From positions 50,041,389 to 50,105,388 of the forward strand of contig OY282558.1 in assembly GCA_958295665.1 (NCBI GenBank): DNA of 64,000 bases, read 5' to 3'. The stretch is from Tipula vernalis. Its lineage: Eukaryota > Arthropoda > Insecta > Diptera > Tipulidae. A model generated the notes under the pieces. It saw only the letters and a list, made by a program, of their open reading frames with translations. It ran no database searches and was not told the origin of the DNA. Of this stretch, positions 24,701 through 35,438 are shown one piece after another (the first letter of the stretch is position 1; every line of letters starts with the position of its first letter). The position numbers and the translations under genes were made by a program.

Positions 24701-25410
24701 AAGCAAAGACGATTTTTATATCAAAATCGATGATTATCCAGCAAACAAGGACAAAACCTTTACCAAACGATAATTCATCAGTCGAATTGCTCAAGTATAC
24801 GACCCTACTGGACTTTTCGCACCAGTTATCATTGCTGGTTAGATTGCCAAGCAAGAAATTTCGAAACTAAATATTGGTTGGGACGACCTTGTTCCTAATC
24901 ACATCATGGCATTATGGTCATCGTTTCATCAGAGCGTAACTGAATTGGTAACAATACCCGTTCCATGATGGATAGCCTACTCAGAAGAAGTGCAATTGCA
25001 GCTGCATTTGTTTTCAGATGCCTCGAAAGCAGCATATGGATCATGTGCCTACCTTCGGTCAGTTCATCATAATGGAAATGTGATTGTTCGTCTCATTACA
25101 TCAAGAAATAAGCTCGCACCAATTAAGCCACAAACAGTTCCTCGTTTAGAACTAATGGGGGCTGTCATGAGTGTCAATTTATGCAAGTTCGTTCAAAAGG
25201 CATGCAAGCTGTCAGATATAACTGTTCATTACTGAACGGACTCAACCATCGTCATTCATTGGTTGAAGAAAAAGCAGCAATCGTTAAAGCCGTTTGTCGC
25301 AAATCGAACTGCTACTATATTGTCATCTTCAGATGTTAACGACTGGCATCATATTCCTGGAGATCAGAATCCAGCAGATTTGTTATCGAGACTGATCATT
25401 AACTGATGAT
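21791..25410 (+). pseudogene. BEL/Pao retrotransposon gag-pol, damaged
   Basis: Plus-strand polyprotein with BEL/Pao architecture. A DUF1759-type gag region includes SMLPKFNGSYTGWTSWRAQF. Cys-rich knuckles follow (CVYCNGNYPTWNC, CNSCLSNQHSQNECTWKGC), then an A17-type protease with CDSGSQIHLIALE, and RT with FRVVFDASCITSSGASFNDQ and LTADIVKMSRQIKVHQDQWD. Near 24390-24400 a T-homopolymer shifts the frame. The RT core is then cut so that NFYIDDFLSSAETLEEIKTL follows at about 24480. RNase H is seen as LFSDASKAAYGSCAYLR at about 25010. Between about 25400 and 25425 the integrase is missing. The first frame alone has about 900 codons. Confidence 0.9.
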
Positions 25411-25434
25411 CACAATGACCTCGAGGCTCTTACA

Positions 25435-25439
25435 CCTGG
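25435..25439. other. Foldback element target duplication, left
   Basis: CCTGG, repeated at 26764-26768. Removing the element and one copy restores the BEL/Pao reading LTPGHF. Confidence 0.85.
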
Positions 25440-26763
25440 GTATCGATTTTGGTCGCAAAATGAGGATTGAGGATTGAGAATTTTGTATATGTACACGGCG
25501 TATAATATACATTTTGCTATTGTGTGCCGTCAAATATTTTTATTGTATTAGTGTGTTTTCTCATGATGGTAAGTATCAAAAATAAGCTAAGCGGGTGAAA
25601 TCAGTTCAACTTTTTTGTTGCTTCCGCTCGCCTTGAGTTATTTTTCCCTACCTTTTAATATGAGGAATTCATGTTTTTTTATCTATTGTTGTTGTAAACA
25701 CAATATACACAAAACAATATACGCAATCAATTGCTCGTGGTGATCTTCAATATAAAAAACAAAAAGCAGCATAAATAAATGGTTTTTAATTTTTACATTC
25801 TTCGTCGACCACATTCATAATATTTTTAACTTTTTTTTTTTTTTTTTTTTGAGTTATGTGAGAATAAACATTTGAAAAATCAAAAAAAAAACAATTCAGT
25901 GTTATCTCATGCGCACGAAAGGAATGTTGTACATATTTTTATTTCCAGTAATTTTCTGCAAAATTTAAAACTAATAAAATTGTTAATTAAATAATGATTT
26001 AAAGATAAATAAATATTAACTAAAAATGGAAAATAAGTCAGATAAATATTGATAAACTATAATTTTATTAATAATTTAAAATGATGAAAAATCACACGAC
26101 GTACATCCACCCTTTCCTGTGCTTGAATTAACACTAAGCCAAAATAACTAATTTACTTCTTATTTTTTCCACATTATATTTTATATCCCTCTTTTTCGTG
26201 TCATTTTATCTCTCTTATTTGCATCATGTTAAACAAAAAACTTAAAAAAACGCCCATTAGACACTGTCAAATGTGCGTATTTTTTAGTTTTTTGTTTAAT
26301 ATAACATGGCATCCATAAGGTTTTTTTGTTTAACATCGGATAAGAGGGAATAGGGATAATGTGAAAAATATAAGAAGTAAATTAGTGATTTTAACTTTTA
26401 GTGTTGATCCAAGCGCAGGAAAGGGAGTATGTACGTCGTGTAATTTTTCTAACTTAAAATTATTAATAAAATTATAGTTTATAAATATTTTTCTGATTTA
26501 TTTGCCTTTTTTAATTAATATTTATTTATCTTTAAATCATTATTCAAGTAACAATTTTATTAGTTTTAAATTTTGCAAAAAATTACTGGAAATAAAAATA
26601 TGTACAACCTTTCGTACGCATGAGATGACACTGAATTTTTTTTTATGTTTCAAATGTTTATTCTCTGTTTTTCTCTATTCTTTGTACATAAATACAATTT
26701 ACCAATACTATTGCATTCCGGTAATTCTCAACTCAATCCTCAAATTGCGACCAAAATCGCTAC
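25440..26763. mobile_element. Foldback transposon with ~385-bp arms
   Basis: 1,324 bp, starting GTATCGATTTTGGTCGC and ending GCGACCAAAATCGCTAC, flanked by CCTGG duplications. Inside, about 25860-26240 and 26280-26665 are long, nearly matching inverted arms; for example AGAATAAACATTTGAAA pairs with TTTCAAATGTTTATTCT, and ACGACGTACAT pairs with ATGTACGTCGT. The short centre near 26260 also has its own inverted repeat. The left side has about 300 bp (25560-25850) without a mirror image. I see no transposase. It is inserted in the C-terminal domain of the BEL/Pao element. Confidence 0.85.
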
Positions 26764-27144
26764 CCTGGTCACTTTTTGGCTGATCGATCATTATTGCATC
26801 ATCCACCATCAGAAGATTTAATAAATTGCAATGACAACCGTCTCACACTGTGGGGCCAACAGCAAAAAATAACTCAATCATTCTGGCATCGCTGGAAGGA
26901 TGATTTTCTTGTATCATTACAGAAACGAAGCAAATGGTATTGATCCCAAGAAAACATTAAGACCGTAGACATGGTAATCATACTGGAGGAAAATCTACCA
27001 CCGACGTGTTGGGCCCTTGGTCGAATCGAAGAAGTTCATCCCGGTCATGATGGTCTTGTACGTAATGTGACCGTTAGAACAGCTGCTGGCACCAAAGAAC
27101 GCCCTATTGAAAAACTCTGCGTTCTTCCCATCAATCACTCGTAG
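26764..27144 (+). pseudogene. BEL/Pao pol C-terminal (DUF5641-type) domain
   Basis: Continuation of the BEL/Pao pol after the foldback insertion. It includes LTLWGQQQKITQSFWHRWKD, then after an in-frame stop near 26941 the run LEENLPPTCWALGRIEEVHP and RPIEKLCVLPINHS, ending at TAG 27142-27144. This is the domain that follows integrase in BEL/Pao elements. Because integrase is absent between RNase H and this domain, a deletion preceded the foldback insertion. Confidence 0.85.
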
Positions 27145-28289
27145 GCGCGAGTGCTTCGTGACATCTCAACCCCCCCAGTGATCTGGAAATGCGTTTTCCC
27201 CTGGCTCTTCTAGCTAGGTTTTTCCATTTCCCTTGCACAAATGTGGGATCAACCTTGGGCCCTCAGCCGTTGGGGGGGGGGGAATATTCAAATACTATAT
27301 ATAACAAAAACTATAACAAAACCCACGAAAATGATTCTCTTTTTTATTGTTGTTTGTACATTATAATACCAAAACCAACAAAACACAGTCATTTCCCTAA
27401 TAGAATATGTGTAAAGAGCGAACGAGACAGCTGCATAAACATATTGTTCGCCCTGTTATATACCATATTTTAAGCATGTATTAGTGTCGGATTTACACAA
27501 AATCAAACAAAAGAATACAAATAAGTGTGCGTAAAAATAAAATCTAATATAAAATTTACTATGACGTATTTCAATTTAAGTTCAAATCTATTTCTATACT
27601 ATCCAATTATTAGACTTTAGTAATTAAAAATTAAAATTGGATTTTATGTACAATTCCACAAAAAACCAAATCATGCACTTAAGCAAGTAATCAATGGTTT
27701 TAATTTCTCTATCTACAAATATAAAAACATTGTCTGACAAATGCATCCCGGTGGATTGCATTTTCCAAGATTACACTTTAATTATTTTCACTACACTTTA
27801 ATTATTTTTACATTAAAATTGAATTTAATTAGAAATAAATTTAACATTTAAAATTAAAATGTATATACATACATACATATGTATATAAAGTAAGAGGATA
27901 GAAAAAAACACTTCTATCCTCTTTGACGAACTCTCGTCCAACACCGGGGTGTTATCTAATTTAGTACATGAATAATTACTAAAAAAACACAAATGTTTGA
28001 AAAGCGTCAAAGCGGAGGATTGAGGCGGCAGTCCTCATCTTCTAAGGTAAAAGACGAATTAAAATAATTTTTTAAAAATTTGTTATGATTAAAAAACTTG
28101 ATTGATTTTTTTTTTTTGGGGGGGGGGGGGGGGTTCTGCTTGCCAAATTGAGGGTTATCCCACCTCGACTTTGAGCAAACGCGTTTTTGGGAAAACATAT
28201 TTTGGGGAAGTGATTTTTGGAGATTCTTGTTTATATGTTTTGGGGAAAATATTTTTTTCTAAATATATCTCTCCGCAAGGAAAATAGCC
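27145..28289 (+). other. BEL 3' tail, then intron
   Basis: A G run near 27272-27282 may be the BEL polypurine tract, but I could not find matching LTRs on both sides. The rest is AT-rich. It contains a TACA/GTAT tract near 27855-27890 and a T run followed by a G run at about 28108-28133. No gene is supported. Confidence 0.5.
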
Positions 28290-28790
28290 TAATAGATCAA
28301 ATTATTAGTGGAAGGAAAATTCGGTGCGGATATCCAACAGACTATTAACTTAACCATTTCCTATTTAGAAGTAATTTTCAAAAGTAGCCTAGAACTTGGT
28401 CACATTCCTAACAAATGGACTGAAGTGAAGGTTCTATTCAAGGGGTTCATTCAGTTGCAAGGAGGGATCTGTAGAGACAGCTCTTCATTTTCTTATACAT
28501 TTCATCAAAAAAATAAATAAAATTCTAGCGTAGGAATCATGGAACGGTGTAACCTTTCTGGTTATTGAGGTGGTCTTGGAGGAATGGATGGATCACAAAT
28601 AGATCAAATGCTAAGATTCAGGGTAATAAATGCCAGTTTGGGGGGTCCTCTGCTACAAGGTAAGTAGAGGTAGACTGCAAGGTGGTATACTGTCCCCTTT
28701 ACTATGGAATTTGGTCATTAATGACATGTTGCGGACGATGTTCCCATTGGTGCCGGTGTCAAATATCCCAATAATAGAGAATTTTGTTTT
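28290..28790 (+). mobile_element. LOA-type LINE RT fragment
   Basis: Plus-strand translation gives FKSSLELGHIPNKWTEVKVL (about 28377-28435), matching the RT block before IPK in LOA/R1-type LINEs. After frame changes it gives RLQGGILSPLLWNLVINDML (about 28670-28730), the PQGGxLSPLLW block. The fragment covers only the RT palm. It is similar in layout to the LINE at 12209-17216 but in the opposite orientation and more decayed. Confidence 0.75.
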
Positions 28791-29130
28791 TCTATGAACC
28801 TAAAAAATCATAAGATTTTAGAATGAAATATTGTTGTGTTTTCTTTATTTTAACTTTATAAGAAGATTTTTATTTACTAGTACCATACATAATCTCATGT
28901 ATCGTCATGTTTCGTGTTCCTTTAAAAATTTCGTTCTTGGTTTGGCCTACAATTATTGAAGGAATTTATTCAACAAAAAAAAAACGCACAAAAACTATTC
29001 GAAACTATTTGGATAATTGACATCCGATTGTTTTGGATGTTACGAAAATCATCATGAAGCCGCATGCTTTAAATCAGCAACTAAATTTCTCGCGCAATGA
29101 GCTCAAAATTAAATTAATTAAACACTCCCA
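28791..29130. other. Intron, nothing recognised
   Basis: AT-rich sequence between the LINE fragment and the small minus-strand gene relic. Confidence 0.5.
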
Positions 29131-29671
29131 CTAAGAGTTCAACGTATGACACACATGTACATTACCGTACATTAGAGGGCCAACATATGGTTTCTCTTCA
29201 TAATGCTTAAAATAACAGCTAAATTTCTCATTATTGTCGTAACACGCCGCACTACCATTTTTAATAAAATCCAAAAATGTTTGTCCATTATTCTGGCACA
29301 TATGGTATACTTGTCAAAGGTGATCCGTTTTGTAAATATGTTGCGGCTACTTTGTATACTACCGTCTTCATTGCAGTAACCGGTAATTGGTATTAATATA
29401 TCATTGTAACATGACTCAGAATTGGCGTTTTCACGTCATTTTACCACGGGCTATTTTTGAGATGAAGCTATCTACATTGTAACTGCCTTGAATACAAACT
29501 TTATTTCGGGAAAGGTATTGCTGTTATAGAAACAAAAAAATGAAAATAAACAGGATAAGACAATGACGACGGTAATTTTTCCGGTGCGTTATCGTTTCGT
29601 TCAAGACGACACGATGACCAAGCTTTAACCAGGAATAGGGCGAGTACCGTCACAAATAATAATGATTTCAT
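29131..29671 (-). pseudogene. Possible small secreted Cys-rich protein gene, broken
   Basis: The minus-strand ATG at 29671 opens MKSLLFVTVLALFLVKAWSS followed by CRLERNDNAPEKLPSSL, a good signal peptide with a plausible cleavage after the hydrophobic core. Downstream (about 29432-29295) one frame reads ESCYNDILIPITGYCNEDGS and FTKRITFDKYTICA. A second frame continues NNGQTFLDFIKNGSAACYDN, FSCYFKHYEEKPYVG and HVCHTLNS to a stop at 29131-29133. The Cys-rich blocks look like one protein broken by a frameshift. I could not find clean splice sites linking the signal peptide to them. The cysteine spacing loosely recalls the 27-kDa haemolymph glycoprotein family (DUF1397). It is probably a relic or a misassembled small gene. 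Confidence 0.4.
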
Positions 29672-29719
29672 CTCGACAGTTTGAAGTTTCAACTATTATT
29701 AGCTAATAAATGAGACTGG

Positions 29720-29728
29720 TTTTATAAG
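29720..29728 (-). promoter_or_regulatory. Candidate TATA box for the small secreted-protein relic
   Basis: Minus-strand CTTATAAAA about 50 bp upstream of the ATG at 29671, leaving about 20-25 bases of leader after the expected start. The spacing suits an insect TATA promoter, but the sequence is AT-rich and the match could be chance. Confidence 0.3.
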
Positions 29729-29775
29729 CAGGATTAAGATTTAATTTTGCGAAATATTTGTTACAAAAAACCTTT

Positions 29776-30158
29776 TTCCATGTTAAACAAGAAACATTAA
29801 AAATCGTACATTTAACAGTGCCAAATGGGCGTTTTTTTATTTTTTTGTTTAACATGATGCAAATAAGAGAGATAAATTGACACGAATAAGAGGGATATAA
29901 AATATAATGTGAAAAATATAAGAAGTAAATTAGTGATTTTGACTTACCGGACTTAGTGTTAATTCAAGCGCAGGAAAGGGAGGATGTACGTCGTGTGATT
30001 TTTTATTATTTAAAATTATTAATAAAATTATAGTTTAAAAATATTTTCACATACTAATACAATAAAAATATTTGACGGCACACAATAGAAAAATGTATAT
30101 TATACACCGTGTACATATACAAAATTCTTAATCCTCATTTTGCAACCAAAATCGATGC
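29776..30158. mobile_element. Second, one-armed copy of the foldback element
   Basis: Matches one arm of the 25440-26763 element, including AGGAAAGGGAGGATGTACGT and TATTAATAAAATTATAGTTT. It then continues into the shared terminal block ending in GCAACCAAAATCGAT. The opposite arm is missing and the terminal block joins the arm directly, without the 300-bp spacer of the first copy. Confidence 0.75.
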
Positions 30159-30454
30159 CCTGTTGCTAAAAAAAAAAGAAATTAAAAGAAAAATCCGACA
30201 AATCGGATAGACAAAACGACCCACCAACGGGTTAAGTCAAACTTATTAAATTTGAACAAACAAAATCGTGTTTTGTCTTAAGTTTGGCTGCTTATAGCCT
30301 CAAAGTATCGGTGTGTGCAATTCAACCAATAGCAAGTAGTAGAATTTTTACTAACTGTGACTGCCAACGCCGATTGTAACAAATTAGCGCGATCAACTTA
30401 ATGGCGGATAAAAGTCATGTTTTTTTTTTGAAATATAAAGTAGTAGTGAAAGAA

Positions 30455-30615
30455 AGTTAAAAGCAGGGATTCGGAGCGCAAGAAATACCGCTCCAGCTCC
30501 GCTCTCACTCCACTTGGTTAGAAACTCGCTCCGCTCCAAGCAAAATTTGTCCGATTCCCTCCGCTCCGTCACTCCGCTTCACTCCTTCAATCCGCTCCGC
30601 TCCAACGTCACTGGA
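30455..30615. repeat. CTCCG-rich degenerate repeat
   Basis: Imperfect copies of GCTCCGCTCC within an otherwise AT-rich intron. It begins CAGGGATTCGGAGCG, which resembles a hAT terminus, but I see no matching opposite end. Confidence 0.55.
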
Positions 30616-30889
30616 GATATTTATGCGGAAATTAATAAATCAAAAATAACAAATACAAAATTAATTAATTCATAAACATAAATGTTCGGTAATTGTTAAA
30701 ATTTAATTTAATTAAAGTTATTAAGCTTTATAAAACGGATGTCCTCAAGGACAGATAGTAGTTATAACCAGTAGTTATATTTTTGGCGTACAAATATATT
30801 AACCCTAAATTAAATAAAGAAAAACATACAAGTGATCTTGGGTTTTTCTATTAAGTTTAAAATCCAAATTTTCTACAGAGATTGTTAAG

Positions 30890-30964
30890 GAAATCTTATA
30901 CTCCTTGTACGTATACAAAATTCTCATAAAGCAGTGAGGAATTTTGGGACCAAAATTTATGTAC
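30890..30964. repeat. Dispersed terminal repeat, copy beside jockey RT
   Basis: TATACTCCTTGTACGTATAC followed by AAAATTCTC and GTGAGGAATTTTGGGACC closely matches 21235-21285. It abuts the jockey RT fragment at 30965. Confidence 0.65.
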
Positions 30965-31140
30965 AGAACACTTCCTTGTGGAACTAAAGCTAACTTGGGT
31001 GAAAAGTGTCGATCAACTAGATATGACTTTAAAATCAGGTAAAACGACTTCGGAAAATCTCTGTCTAGTTTTTATTCCAAGCCTCGGTGCCATACTTTGT
31101 CGAAGGTAATGACTCCAATAATTGCAGCATGAATCACTAA
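30965..31140 (-). mobile_element. Jockey-type LINE RT core fragment
   Basis: The minus strand reads ITFDKVWHRGLE, then KLDRDFPKSFYLILKSYLVD and FSPKLALVPQGSVL. These are the A(F)DKVWH and PQGSVL blocks of jockey-clade RT. It is truncated exactly at the dispersed repeat copy. The more C-terminal part of the same kind of protein is at 20545-21150 in the same orientation. Confidence 0.75.
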
Positions 31141-31269
31141 CTGAAAATCATCTGTTTCTCTTCTGGATCTATTTTCAAGATTATATTTTAAACTTTGGAT
31201 GTAGGACTACATCATGTAGCAATTGTTTTCTTGCAAGCATTTTTGAAGCGATGCCATCAAATCTCGTTA

Positions 31270-32361
31270 TAGTGTTTCAGCGAAGTGACAATTGATCAGC
31301 ATCCGAAACAAAATTAATTTGTAGGAACAAACTTCCAATGTAATGGTAGATCTGTGCTTGAACATTAAGAGTGGGCATGAAATTACCTTCTCTTACTTCT
31401 TTAGCATCAATCATTTGGAACAGCGTATTATTCCTTCTTGTGTTGTCGAGTAAATGTCTGGAAAGTGGATGTAATCCCAGAATTAGACTCCTGATTGGTT
31501 CTGGAGGTTCTGTGGCGGGAACACTACCGTCGATGCAAGTAAAATTTGCATCACCTTTTTCGGTTTACTGGGTTGATAAAACCACGGTATTCTAAAACCA
31601 CGTTATTCAAAAATGACAAGATTAAAAAATCAGAAGTCAAAAAAAAGAAGGACAGAGCGATAAAAAAGGTGGAATAAGATGGCTGCAAATTAATCAACGT
31701 TTTGATTATATCTGTAATTCTTAATAAAATATTAATAAGTAATTAAATAAATAAATAAACGAATATCGATTATCTGGTGAAAAAATACAAATAACAAAAC
31801 AACAATTGGTGTAATTCATTTTCGGGTTAATATAAAACACGTGTAGTGAACATAACCTTGCGAATATAGTGGAGTGTTAATAGAGGGAACACATAACATT
31901 AAAACTCACATCAACACACCCACAGTTCCTCGAGTTCTGGAAGTACCACTTTATCCCCAACACAACAAATTCCAGGTGCCTCCTTAGCCCATTGTTTTGC
32001 ATGGCAATGATTACAAATTGTATCCATCTTACCAATTAGTACATCATTCTTAATTACATAATCCATTTTGACACAGTATCCTATTCCGAGCCGAAAATTG
32101 ACGCTGATCTTCTAGTCCTTCTGTTCTTTGAGGAGTCGATTCGCGTTGCCTACGTTGTCTATTGACAGTAGATTGAGTTTGATTTATCCGCAAACGTAGT
32201 TCTCGCTCTACGCTACTTTCCCGAACACGGCTAAATGAGTTTATTGAATTAATTTGAGATAAACGAATTTCACGCTATTCTTGAGTTCCATTGAGTCTCG
32301 AATTATGTACTCTGTTCGCATGATATGTTTTTCGTCCTAGTTTCGATTTTATTTTCGGCAT
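31270..32361 (-). mobile_element. Helitron N-terminal fragment
   Basis: The minus-strand start MPKIKSKLGRKTYHANRVHN at 32361 is typical of the Helitron Rep/helicase N terminus, with an Arg/Gln-rich helical region after it. The zinc-finger-like block MDTICNHCHAKQWAKEAPGI then CCVGDKVVLPELEELW lies at about 31915-32040. After about 300 bp of unreadable sequence, EPPEPIRSLILGLHPLSRHL and FMPTLNVQAQIYHYIGSLFL follow at 31370-31540. Stops and shifts are present. The Rep nuclease and helicase are not attached here; similar downstream domains occur at 35950-38480. Confidence 0.75.
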
Positions 32362-32979
32362 TTTTCTAGAAGAGATGTATTACGGTGTTATTATATAGTT
32401 TTTAGAATGTTTCAGAGTTAGATACAACTTACTGTTTTATTTTACAGTAGAACTTGCACAGTTATTTATTTTATACACAATTAATAGAAATTTCTAGCAA
32501 TTTTTAGCTATGTTGAACTAATTTATGTTTCGTGAACAAAAAACGATTGAATTTCAAAAAGTTTAAACGTCATAAATTTCTATTTCTATTGAGCTCGCAC
32601 AATTAAATTGTTGATTAGTTTATTCAATCATTCAAAGATGGGATTGGAAACCAAACATCTTTTTAAATAAATTTAGTTAAAAAGTTTTAGAATTGTTGTT
32701 GTGGTTTTTTTTGTAGAAAACTCAAATAAAATGGCAATTCAAATTTTAGTAACTTCACTGTATTTTGATGAACAAAACAATGAATTTCAAAAGGTTGAAA
32801 TATTTGCCACTTTTGTTTTCGCCGTTGAACATAAGATGGCTTCAAAACGAATTAAAGAGAAACAATTCTAACAGATATGACATTTAGGCGTTAACAGTCA
32901 AAATAAAAAGGAATAGTAATATTAACTAAAATTGTGTTTCTAATTTAATATTTGCAATTAGATATAAATTATAATGAAT
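32362..32979. other. Intron, nothing recognised
   Basis: AT-rich sequence between the Helitron fragment and the left LTR of the next gypsy. No coding or repeat structure that I can support. Confidence 0.5.
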
Positions 32980-35438
32980 TGTTTAAAAGTTACTCTTCTT
33001 TCATTCTTTCGCCATGACACCTCGTCTTCTTTTTAATTATTATCTTTTTATTACTATTTACGCGCTTCGTCTTCCTTGCTTTAGGCTTACGAACTAAACG
33101 ATATATGGTTTATTCAATATACTGACATCTATTATTTGTTATGATAAGTACATTAAATATAAACCCTACATTTGGGCCATATGTGACTCTTCAATCGGCT
33201 CTGATTGCTCGTTATTCAAATTACAAGGCAATTACAAAGCCGCAAAAACACCATGAAAGGGTAATTGACGGTATAGTTCCTATAGTTCGGTTCTGCGTAT
33301 TGTTTATCACAAATTCAGTATCATTAAGGACAGTGTCCCAACTTTTATTAGGATCGGAATCAACAATTTTTGAAAGTATCGGTTTCAAGGTATGATTAAT
33401 TCGTTCAACCTGACCGTTTGATTGCATTCACTTCGTTTACAAATATCTTGAAATTATGTCAGTTAGACAATTAGTCAATGTCAAATTAGTAACTGAAACA
33501 ATCAGTTACTAATTTGACATGAATTCCCATGTACGTAACATGAAAACGTTGCAGAACATAGATGATAACAAGCGTTTCCAGTTCGTAGGAGTGGTAAAGT
33601 GCTTCAGTTTCGGTCGTTCGTTTGCTATAAAATAAAAAAGGATGGAGATATCCATCTGTTTGGCGCTGTAACAAGATAGCACTAGGATTATATAAACTCA
33701 AACTTTATCAAATCTATTATCAGCACATTTTTTTAACAAATCGTATAAGGGTTTAGCAAATATCGAGTAATTTCGTATAAATCATCTAAAGAAGCTTGTT
33801 AAACCGATAAAACGGTGAAGTTCGTAGACATTCTTAGATAATGGATAATTTTGAATTGCATCAAGCTATCGCTAAGATTGAATCTTTAAACAATTCGCAT
33901 ACAATACTCAACACCTTTTTGAGTATTTCAAAATGTTTTTCTATTGTATCCGTCGCCACCAGGATATCATCAATGTAAATAAATTATCACGTCACCTGAT
34001 TCAATTAGTTGTTTAAAAATTATTTCTACAAACCGCTTAAATATTCAAATTTCCCGTCCGGCGTAACAAACGCAGTATATTTCACAGAGTCTTCGTTTAT
34101 TGGCATATGTGGTGAAATCTACTTCGTATGTCTTATTAGTGAAAACATTTTTTCCCTCGCAATTTTTCTATGCAGTCGTCTATTAATGGTAAAGGAAATC
34201 TTTCCTTTATTGTTATTTTATTAAGATCGCGATAATTGCGAAATATCCACTGAAAATTCGTTATACTGAATAAGATTAATTTTTTGAATGTCTTGTTGAC
34301 AATTTGTAGAGATGCTTCTTTATTGCAACTGGTATATCTTTCTCGTCATTGGGGTTTTATACATTGAGTCGAAAAGTGCCCGATTTTTACACAATTAAAG
34401 CAACGTTTTGAATCATATTGATGAACTCGTTTTGGATGATTAATCACTTTTGATATACTATATTAGACGTATTCGCCGTTGATATCGAGTTAATATTTTC
34501 TTTCGTTGATAAATTCTTAACATATATTGGCTAGCTTGCAGTTGATTATTATTATTTTTCGTTTGCAATGGCTGCATACTATTATACCATTCGATACGTT
34601 CTTTTAATTCCTCGAGCGTTGCGATTTTATGTGTACGTAATGAGTTCGACAAATTTACTTCGTTCATTCCCAGAATTATATATTTAATCATAATCATCTC
34701 GTAATAATATTCCAATAAATCTTGGTCTTTACTTATCTTGAAATGTCATAAACCATAACATTGCAGTGTATGATAATTTTGATGAAATCTCTAACATTAA
34801 TAACCTGTCGTCGATTTTATAGATCAACGATTCGATTCGTTCAATCGATTGTACCGATGATATCGATCACTTCTTTGGTAGATAATACCGATTTTTGAGG
34901 TTCCTTTTCCAATCCAAAGCTTTCGTTCTAACTCGAGTAATTCACGTTCTTTCATATTTAAATTTCTTTCTCGATTAATTAATTCTCGTTCTCGTTCCAA
35001 ACTCACATCGGCTGTCAAGTAACAATTATTTATTTAAATCGTTGGCGCAAACAAAACACTGACGTTAATGTCTCTTCTTCTTTCGTTGAATTCACGTGTT
35101 TTTCACACAAATTATTTTAATTTTCAGTATTCGATGAATTTCAATAAAAATTGAGATTTTATGACTACATATTCGTTAATATTTTAAATTATCCCACATC
35201 TGATAATGTAGTAATGACAGTTGGATTCTATAGGGTTACACTTTTAAAAAAATAAAACTACTCTCTCTTTATTCTTTCGCCATGACACCTCGTCTTTTAT
35301 TATTATGTTTTTATTACTACCTACGCGCTTCGTCTTCCTTGCGTTAGGCTTACGAACTAAACGATATATTCTGTATTCAATATAGTGACATCTATTATTT
35401 GTTATGATAAGTATTTTACATTAAAAATAAACCCTACA
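32980..35438 (-). mobile_element. Internally deleted gypsy with LTRs (element C)
   Basis: Direct repeats at 32980-33170 and about 35250-35438 share CTTTCGCCATGACACCTCGT, ACGCGCTTCGTCTTCCTTGC and TTATTTGTTATGATAAGTA and both end in ACCCTACA. Between them, on the minus strand, are a gag start with a Glu/Arg coiled coil (34824-35018), a gag segment ELKERIEWYNSMQPLQ (34458-34715), a CCHC-like remnant near 34360, scattered RT remains, an RNase H block FYSKRTTETEALYHSYELET (33486-33701) and an integrase block SNGQVERINHTLKPILSKIV (33221-33427). Large parts of RT and integrase are missing. It is about 2.4 kb. Confidence 0.8.
33478..33520. repeat. Perfect 19-bp hairpin at a deletion junction
   Basis: ATGTCAAATTAGTAACTGA (33478-33496), a five-base loop, then its exact reverse complement (33502-33520). 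The right arm encodes part of RNase H (VKLVTD); the left arm is an inverted duplicate where RNase H is cut short and the integrase remnant begins. Confidence 0.9.

Noticed and set aside
27145..27480. BEL/Pao 3' LTR
   Set aside because: The G run could be the polypurine tract, but I found no matching repeat upstream of 21791.
30455..30615. hAT element suggested by CAGGGATTCGGAGCG
   Set aside because: No matching inverted end or 8-bp duplication was found, so it is kept only as a simple repeat.
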